Source: Leucobacter coleopterorum
GTDB taxonomy: Bacteria > Actinomycetota > Actinomycetes > Actinomycetales > Microbacteriaceae
Length of the DNA: 64,000 nt
Direction of reading: 5' to 3'
Assembly: GCF_011382985.1 (NCBI RefSeq)
Contig: NZ_CP049933.1
Location: 868,001 to 932,000 of the forward strand
Shown: in pieces, positions 54,582 through 64,000 of the stretch
Layout of the letters: every line of letters starts with the position of its first letter
How positions within the stretch are numbered: position 1 is the first letter of the stretch
Position numbers and translations under genes: made by a program
The notes under the pieces: model-generated
The model's input: the letters and a program-made list of their open reading frames with translations, nothing else
Database searches by the model: none
What the model was told of the DNA's origin: nothing

Positions 54582-55467
54582 TACCTGGCAAGAGGCGAAC
54601 CCAGAAACTCAGCGCTCGGCCGTGTGGGACGGGGAAACCGAGCGGCTTGACCGTGCGCTGCCTGAGTTAGGTCTTGCCAGGTCCCGTAGCCAAGCCAGCG
54701 AAATGATCCTCGCGGGAAAGGTGGCGCTCAATGGTGCCATCGTGATGAAGGCCGGGGCGAAGACGGTTCATGGATCCCGAGTTGAGGTCAGCCTCAGTGA
54801 CCACTACGTGAGCCGGGCCGCTCACAAGCTTCTTCGAGCACTCGACGAGTTTCCAGTGGACCCGGCGGGTAAGCTCGCGCTTGACCTCGGTGCCTCTACG
54901 GGAGGCTTCACCCAGGTGCTGCTTGAGCGTGGCGCCAGAGCCGTACAGGCGATTGATGTGGGGCACGCGCAGCTCGTTTCAGAGCTGCGTAAAGACGACC
55001 GTGTGCGTGTGGTCGAGGGCTGCAACGCGCGGGAGCTGACGGCTGAGAGCCTGACCGAACTGACGGGAATCGCGGATGCGCCGGAGTTGGTGGTTGCTGA
55101 CCTGTCTTTCATTTCTTTGGGTCTGATTCTGCCCGCAATTGCCCGGGTGGTGGGCTCGCAAGCCGACGTTGTGCTGCTCATTAAGCCTCAGTTCGAGGTT
55201 GGACGGGTGCGCGATGGGGTCGTCACCGACCCTCAGCTGCGTGCCGAAGCGATCAGGATCGTGCTCCGCGCCGCTGCAGAGAATGGGTTCGCCGCAAGTG
55301 CCCTCGCTCGCTCCCCGATTCTTGGTGGGCAGGGCAACCAAGAATACCTGGGACACTTCACGCGCACGGGCGGGCTCGATCCGGCAGAATGGGAAGCGCG
55401 GATTACGGAACTGGCTGCGGGCCACTTCGAACCCGACACTAAATCCAAAACGAACGGAGCGGCATGA
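54562..55467 (+). CDS. tlyA: TlyA-family rRNA 2'-O-methyltransferase/hemolysin-like
   Basis: An SAM-dependent methyltransferase of about 301 residues. In mycobacteria TlyA methylates 16S and 23S rRNA at the subunit interface and affects capreomycin sensitivity. The N-terminal S4 domain (RLDRALPELGLARSRSQASEM) is followed by an FtsJ-like domain with SAM motif ALDLGASTGGFTQVLLERGA and the Lys of VVLLIKPQFE. GTG 54562 is annotated; ATG 54568 is equally plausible. It overlaps the small gene before it and nadK after it. Confidence 0.94.
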   Translation: MTMVAPDTWQEANPETQRSAVWDGETERLDRALPELGLARSRSQASEMILAGKVALNGAIVMKAGAKTVHGSRVEVSLSDHYVSRAAHKLLRALDEFPVDPAGKLALDLGASTGGFTQVLLERGARAVQAIDVGHAQLVSELRKDDRVRVVEGCNARELTAESLTELTGIADAPELVVADLSFISLGLILPAIARVVGSQADVVLLIKPQFEVGRVRDGVVTDPQLRAEAIRIVLRAAAENGFAASALARSPILGGQGNQEYLGHFTRTGGLDPAEWEARITELAAGHFEPDTKSKTNGAA

Positions 55468-56395
55468 CCACGGTGCATGGTGAGCGGGCACGACGAATTC
55501 TTGTCGTCTCCCACACGCACCGCGAAGAAGCGGTCGCTGCCACGATTGAGGTAGTTTCTGCGCTGCACGAGGCCGGGGTGGATCTGGTGCTTGAAGCGCA
55601 GGATCGCGAAGACTTCGGCTCGTACTTTGACACTTCTGGTACAGCAGAACTCGGTAATGACGTTGCCGTTGAAGACTTAGAAATTGCCCTTGTGCTTGGC
55701 GGTGACGGCACCATCTTGCGCGCTGCCGAACTGATTCGCGGCTCAGAATGCCCCATCGTGGGCGTCAATCTCGGGCACGTCGGATTTCTCGCCGAGATGG
55801 AGAGCTACGATCTTGCCTCCACGATTGACCGAGTGCTACGACGCGATTACACGGTCGAGGAGCGGCTCACAATCGAGGTACGCGCCACGCTCGACGGTGA
55901 AGTGATCGCAGAGACCTGGGCGCTGAATGAAGCGAGCGTTGAAAAGCGTCGGCGCATGCTTGAGGTCGCTGTGGGCGTCGACGATCGTCCGCTCTCGTCT
56001 TTCGCCTGCGATGGTGTGGTCTTGGCGACTCCAACAGGTTCAACCGCGTACGCGTTCTCTGCCGGAGGGCCGGTTGTATGGCCCGGAGTGCAAGCGATGC
56101 TGCTCGTGCCGATTGCCGCGCACGCACTGTTTAACAAGCCTCTGGTCACAGGTCCCGATTCTGAATTGACCGTGCGAATTCTGCCGGAAAACGTCGGACC
56201 GGGGTTCTCTGGTGCGATGGGCGTCGCCGCACGGAACTGCCTGCGGGCTCCGTGGTGAGTGTTCGACGCTCCCAGCATTCGGTGCGGCTCGCTCGGCTGA
56301 ACGAGGCGGTGTTCTCCGACAGGTTGGTTCGTAAGTTCCACTTGCCCGTTGACGGCTGGCGAGGCACACGTAGGGGCACAGGGAGTGTCGCATGA
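55464..56395 (+). CDS. nadK: NAD kinase (frameshifted in assembly)
   Basis: Phosphorylates NAD to NADP, an essential reaction. ALVLGGDGTILRAAE is the GGDGT signature, GVNLGHVGFLAE, ALNEASVEKRRR and CDGVVLATPTGSTAYAFSAGG follow. The frame breaks at GGGG 56201-56204. One more G gives NVGPGVLWCDGRRTELPAGS and a tail that ends at the stop 56393-56395, overlapping recN. Repaired length is about 310 residues. Because nadK is essential, a real frameshift is very unlikely. Confidence 0.95.
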
Positions 56396-58077
56396 TTGAA
56401 GAACTGAGGATCAGAGACCTCGGCGTGATCGTCGACACAACGCTGGCGCTGGGGCCAGGATTTACTGCGATCACCGGTGAGACTGGCGCTGGCAAGACCA
56501 TGGTCGTCAGTGCGCTTGGACTGCTCATGGGAGCGCGCGCGGACGCCAGTGCCGTGCGAAACGGGGCTGCTCAGGCTCGAGTGAGTGGTATTGTTCGCAC
56601 TAGCGATCCGCAGGTCGCCGAGATCGTCGACGAGCTCGGTGGAGACGTCGAGGAGGGCGAACTGCTGATGGGTCGCAGTGTGAGCTCTGAGGGGCGAAGC
56701 CGGGCGAGTGTCGGCGGCGCCAATGCTCCCGCGGGCAGCCTGGTGCGTCTTGCAGAACGCCTCTTTGCGGTGCATGGCCAGTCTGAACAGCTGCGGCTCC
56801 GATCCCTCGCCGCGCAGCGTGACACCCTCGACCGGTTCGGCGGCGAAGAGATTTCGCGCGTGCTCAGCACCTACCGCGAGGTTCACCGGGAACGACAGAC
56901 ACTTGCCGCCCAAGTTTCAGGCCTTCGTGATGCGCTCGAAGAACGCATCATCGAAGCCACCCGTTTGCGAGCCGAGCTCGACGAGATCGCCGGCATTGAT
57001 CCGCAACCTGACGAAGAGACAGAGCTGGCCGAGCGGATCGAGCTACTGAATAACGTCGAGGCTTTGCGGGCAGCCACCTCGACGGCTCACGAGGCACTTG
57101 CAACGGAGTCAGATGATCCACTGAGCCGCGATGCCGGAGGGCTGGTGGACTCCGCGATTCGTGAGATTGAACGCGTCGCAGGGTTTGATCGACGGCTTGA
57201 AGCCACCCTTGAGACCCTGCGCAGCGCAAGCTTTCAAATAGCTGACGCGGCACGTGAGCTCGCCGCCTACGCGGGAGACCTCGACCAAGAAGGACCCGGT
57301 GAACTTGCGCGGGCCAACGAGCGTTTTGCGATGCTCGGAGTGCTGTTTCGACAGTACGGCCCGAACTCCGCCGCCGTGATCGATTACGCCGAGACAGGCG
57401 CGCGACGCCTCGCCGAGCTTGACGGTGACGACGCAACCATCGAGGAGCTCGAATCGCGACTCGCTGCGGCAACTCAACACGAGGCCGACCTTGCTGCCGA
57501 ACTCACGCGGTTGCGCACGGACGCGGCCGTGGAACTTTCGGAGCGTGTGACAGCCGAACTGCGACAGCTCGCACTTCCTGACGCCGAGTTTGTTGGCGAG
57601 GTGAAACCACTCGACGAGTTCGGCGGGTCAGGGGCAGACGAGGTGCAGTTTTTGCTGAGCCCGCACCCCGGAACATCGCCGCGGCCAATCGCAAAGAGTG
57701 CCTCTGGTGGTGAGCTCTCGCGTGTCATGTTGGCGCTTGAGGTTGTTGTTGCTGCGGTTGACCCCGTGCCAACATTTGTCTTCGACGAGGTTGATTCTGG
57801 TGTTGGTGGTGCCGCCGCCATTGAGATAGGTCGAAGGTTGGCGCGGCTGGCCCGAACGTCGCAAGTCATAGTGGTGACGCACCTCGCCCAAGTCGCTGCC
57901 TTTGCGAATAATCACCTGCGTGTGGTGAAAGATTCGAGCGGTGGGTTTACGGAGAGCAGCTGTCGCAGGCTTGATGGTGACGAACGCCTTGCAGAGATGG
58001 CGCGCCTGCTCTCGGGGCTCAGTGATTCAGCGAGCGCGCTCGAGCACGCAGCTGAGTTGCTTGAACTGCCAAAGTAA
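56392..58077 (+). CDS. recN: DNA repair protein RecN
   Basis: An SMC-like ATPase of 561 residues for double-strand break repair. Walker A is GETGAGKTMVVSALG near residue 30, followed by the coiled-coil arms (LAAQVSGLRDALEERIIEA and later). The signature KSASGGELSRVMLALEV and Walker B TFVFDEVDSGVGG are near the C-terminus. It starts inside the nadK stop (ATGA), so the two genes are coupled, the standard actinobacterial order. Confidence 0.97.
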   Translation: MIEELRIRDLGVIVDTTLALGPGFTAITGETGAGKTMVVSALGLLMGARADASAVRNGAAQARVSGIVRTSDPQVAEIVDELGGDVEEGELLMGRSVSSEGRSRASVGGANAPAGSLVRLAERLFAVHGQSEQLRLRSLAAQRDTLDRFGGEEISRVLSTYREVHRERQTLAAQVSGLRDALEERIIEATRLRAELDEIAGIDPQPDEETELAERIELLNNVEALRAATSTAHEALATESDDPLSRDAGGLVDSAIREIERVAGFDRRLEATLETLRSASFQIADAARELAAYAGDLDQEGPGELARANERFAMLGVLFRQYGPNSAAVIDYAETGARRLAELDGDDATIEELESRLAAATQHEADLAAELTRLRTDAAVELSERVTAELRQLALPDAEFVGEVKPLDEFGGSGADEVQFLLSPHPGTSPRPIAKSASGGELSRVMLALEVVVAAVDPVPTFVFDEVDSGVGGAAAIEIGRRLARLARTSQVIVVTHLAQVAAFANNHLRVVKDSSGGFTESSCRRLDGDERLAEMARLLSGLSDSASALEHAAELLELPK

Positions 58078-58113
58078 CCCACTCCAGACGACGTAAATGT
58101 CCTTGGCGGCTGA

Positions 58114-58119
58114 TACGCT
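58114..58119 (+). promoter_or_regulatory. -10 box, leaderless type, for the AI-2E gene
   Basis: TACGCT ends six bases before ATG 58126. Confidence 0.45.
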
Positions 58120-58125
58120 CCATCC

Positions 58126-61772
<3,647 letters not shown>

Positions 61773-61773
<1 letters not shown>

Positions 61774-62726
61774 TGGACCTGACCGCATCGCAGGGAGCGC
61801 AACGGTACCTGCGCTATGTCGCCATAGAACGTGGGCTTTCTGCAAACAGTCAGGCTGCCTATCGCAGAGATCTTGAGGCGTATACCGCGTGGCTGGAAAC
61901 ACGGGAGCTCGAGAACCTTGCCGAGGTCACTCAAGACACCCTCGCAAGCTATGTGGCAGAACTCGCGGCGCAGGGCTTGGCCTCGGCATCGATCACTCGT
62001 CGTCTGTCGACGGTGCGGGGAATGCACCGGTTTCTTTTCGACGAGGGGCTGCTCCCGGAGAATGTGGCGACGACCGTGCGCACGCCAAGGCGGGCCCAGC
62101 GCCTGCCAAAGGCACTACCAATCGAAGAGGTTGAGGCCCTGCTTGCCGCTGCCGGGGGCGAGGATCCCGTTGCTCTGCGAAACCGTGCGCTTCTTGAGCT
62201 GCTTTACGCGAGTGGTGCACGCGTGAGTGAGGTCACCGCGCTTGACGTTGACGACCTGCTTGCTGCGCCCGATCAGGATGACGCCTGGGGAGATCCTGAA
62301 CACGCACTAGAGGAGGGCGGGTTCTTGCGGGTCACGGGCAAAGGAGCGAAACAGCGAATCGTGCCCTACGGTAGTTACGCCGGGCGTGCGCTCGCCGCCT
62401 ATCTGGTCAGGGCGCGTCCCGCGATGGTGGCTCACGGACGAGGAACCCCCGCGCTGTTCGTGGGGCCGCGTGGCGCGAGACTTTCGCGGCAGAGCGCCTG
62501 GCTTGTGATTCGTGCGGCTGCAAAGCGCGCCGGCATTACGGACGAGGTGTCGCCGCACACGCTTCGCCATTCTTTTGCGACCCACCTGCTTGCCGGTGGG
62601 GCAGACGTGCGCACGGTGCAGGAGCTGCTGGGCCACGCATCCGTGACCACAACGCAGATCTACACTCAGGTGACGGCAGACACGCTGCGAGAACGCTATC
62701 TCGAGGCGCACCCGCGCGCAAAGTAG
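61773..62726 (+). CDS. xerD: Site-specific tyrosine recombinase XerD
   Basis: Resolves chromosome dimers at dif with XerC. It has 317 residues. The N-terminal SAM-like core-binding domain starts at [20 protein letters not shown]. The catalytic residues are Arg in [13 protein letters not shown], Lys in [24 protein letters not shown], the second His in [11 protein letters not shown] and the Tyr nucleophile of that motif. Its context (pyrG, nudix) identifies it as the chromosomal enzyme, not a phage integrase. The 221 bases after it contain no gene. Confidence 0.95.
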
Positions 62727-62947
62727 CCCGCGACTTTATCTCCCAGGAAAGTGTGCGAGGATTGATGCCTCGGTGACATCAGTCTTTGAGTTGACACATG
62801 GTGCCGGGCGGATTGACTGGGGAGTCTCCATCTATGGAAGCGATGATTCGCTGTGCCATGGCTGTCTTCCTGTCTTGTCTGCTTGTTTGGGAAACGCGCG
62901 CCATGCTTTCGTCGCCGAGGCAAACTCTTTTGGGGGGAAGTTTAATT

Positions 62948-64000
62948 TTGAGTGCACATTTTGCGACCGCTCACTCGAGCCGATTTGTGTTCACCTCGGC
63001 TGTGTTGATTGCGGGGCTGGCTTTTGGTGCGGTAGCGCCGGTTGGTAGTGTGGCGCCTGCAAACGCCGTTGGCCAGGAAGCTTTTGATGCCGCGGTGCCG
63101 ACGAAGACCCCTGGTCTCGTGGGAAACATTCCGCTTGACCATAACGATCTTGCCGCCGCGACTACCAATGCGCCTCCGGCTCAGCAGACCCGATCGAGTC
63201 GTGCCGCACTCCCAGACGACAACGAACTGGTGGATATGCCGGATGCTGCGCTGAGATCAGCGGTGCGTGCTCAAGTTGGCGGCTCCGGTGCCTTGACGAG
63301 AGGGGATCTGCGCAAGCTCGACGTGCTAAAACCAAAGAGTGCTGGGATAACCGACCTTACTGGTCTTGAGTATGCGTCGAAGCTACGGTTAGTGGACCTG
63401 AGTGGAAACCCAATCGCAACGATTGAACCAATGCGGGGTCTGTCTGCGGTCCAGCAACTTAATCTCTCGAGCACACTGATCAGTGACATTGATCCTGTGT
63501 CAACAATGCCACTCATCGACTACCTCCAGTTTAACTGGACAGAGGTTGCTGACCTTGAGCCGCTACGTGGAAAAACTCTTCTGTGGCGCATTGAGCTTGC
63601 GGGAACAAAAGTCGCTGACCTCGACCCTGTGAGCGGCATCACCAATCTCATTGAACTGTATTTCCAAGAGACTCCGGTAAGTGACTTGAGCCCGCTGGCT
63701 ACCCGCACCAAACTCATTACGCTCTCAGCCCCAAACACCGAGGTCTCCGACCTCTCTCCAGTCGCGGGATTCCAAAACCTTGAGATTGTGAATGTTAACG
63801 GGGCGAGGGTGTCTGATCTCACTATGATCGACACCTGGCCTGCTCTCAGGCAGGTCGGGTTTCTCAACCAGCGTGTTGCTGGCGCACCCGCAGTAGCGTC
63901 TGTGACTGAAACGACGTACCGCAGGGCAGTGGCGACAGCTGAGCCGTTTAGGATGCTTGAGGGTGTGGTGCTCACCACATCATCTGGAGCCACTACGACT
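62948..64000 (+). CDS. Leucine-rich-repeat (internalin-like) surface protein, 5' part
   Basis: An open frame of 351 codons that runs off the right edge. TTG 62948 follows GGGGGGAAG by seven bases. Residues about 12-44 form a signal peptide (FVFTSAVLIAGLAFGAVAP) ending with PANA. From about residue 125 there are LRR units of about 21-22 residues with a repeated DL-P-x-x-G/R pattern, such as VADLDPVSGITNLIELYF and VSDLSPLATRTKLITLSA. The protein is probably exported and may be wall-bound; its anchor lies outside the window. It binds an unknown partner. The start is inferred, as the frame is open further upstream. Confidence 0.8.
   Translation, partial: MSAHFATAHSSRFVFTSAVLIAGLAFGAVAPVGSVAPANAVGQEAFDAAVPTKTPGLVGNIPLDHNDLAAATTNAPPAQQTRSSRAALPDDNELVDMPDAALRSAVRAQVGGSGALTRGDLRKLDVLKPKSAGITDLTGLEYASKLRLVDLSGNPIATIEPMRGLSAVQQLNLSSTLISDIDPVSTMPLIDYLQFNWTEVADLEPLRGKTLLWRIELAGTKVADLDPVSGITNLIELYFQETPVSDLSPLATRTKLITLSAPNTEVSDLSPVAGFQNLEIVNVNGARVSDLTMIDTWPALRQVGFLNQRVAGAPAVASVTETTYRRAVATAEPFRMLEGVVLTTSSGATTT

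Overview
The window is a high-GC actinobacterial chromosome segment. The 16S rRNA gene at 45912-47434, the housekeeping order tlyA-nadK-recN-pyrG-nudix-xerD, an exact CIRCE box and many leaderless promoters all point to Actinobacteria, most likely Microbacteriaceae (a Leucobacter-like organism is my best guess from the 16S; I could not run a search).

Layout. 0-6 kb: the end of uppS, an SDR oxidoreductase, an SAH/MTA-deaminase-like amidohydrolase, a nucleoside phosphorylase, luxS, an MTA/SAH nucleosidase and a MOSC protein. This is a concentration of genes for disposal of SAM by-products. 6-19 kb: an exonuclease/DNA polymerase of the PolA type, an Orn/Lys/Arg-type decarboxylase, a CIRCE-controlled Hsp20, fosX, a transposase scar, tRNA-Ser(CGA), a DapA-family lyase, radA, mqo, a HAD phosphatase and argF-argH. 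19-26 kb: GMC oxidoreductase, diacylglycerol kinase, an alkyl-DHAP-synthase-like flavoprotein, a TetR regulator and glpD, in the same order as the mycobacterial Rv2249c-Rv2252 locus. 26-31 kb: a Tat-exported metallophosphoesterase with two small membrane proteins, then an FtsX-type ABC exporter. 31-33 kb: an RlaP-like nucleotidyltransferase and tyrS. 33-45.4 kb: an accessory catabolic block (Lrp regulator, amidohydrolase, MHS transporter, AruI-like TPP decarboxylase, 2-hydroxyacid dehydrogenase, XRE-cupin regulator, ureohydrolase, NTF2-like protein, NCS1 permease, PLP decarboxylase) that may break down guanidino or amino compounds. 45.6-51.3 kb: one complete rRNA operon (16S-23S-5S) without spacer tRNAs. 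51.4-62.7 kb: an unusual disordered RG/D-rich TPR protein, then the conserved housekeeping run. The right edge is an unfinished leucine-rich-repeat surface protein.

Two properties run across the window. First, at least 23 one-base deletions, each in a G or C run, break about 18 otherwise intact genes, including argF, radA and nadK. Restoring one base repairs each, so they look like consensus errors rather than pseudogenes, and I annotate the genes across them. Second, eleven genes have a TANNNT -10 box 6-8 bases before the start codon with no room for a leader, so leaderless transcription seems common here.
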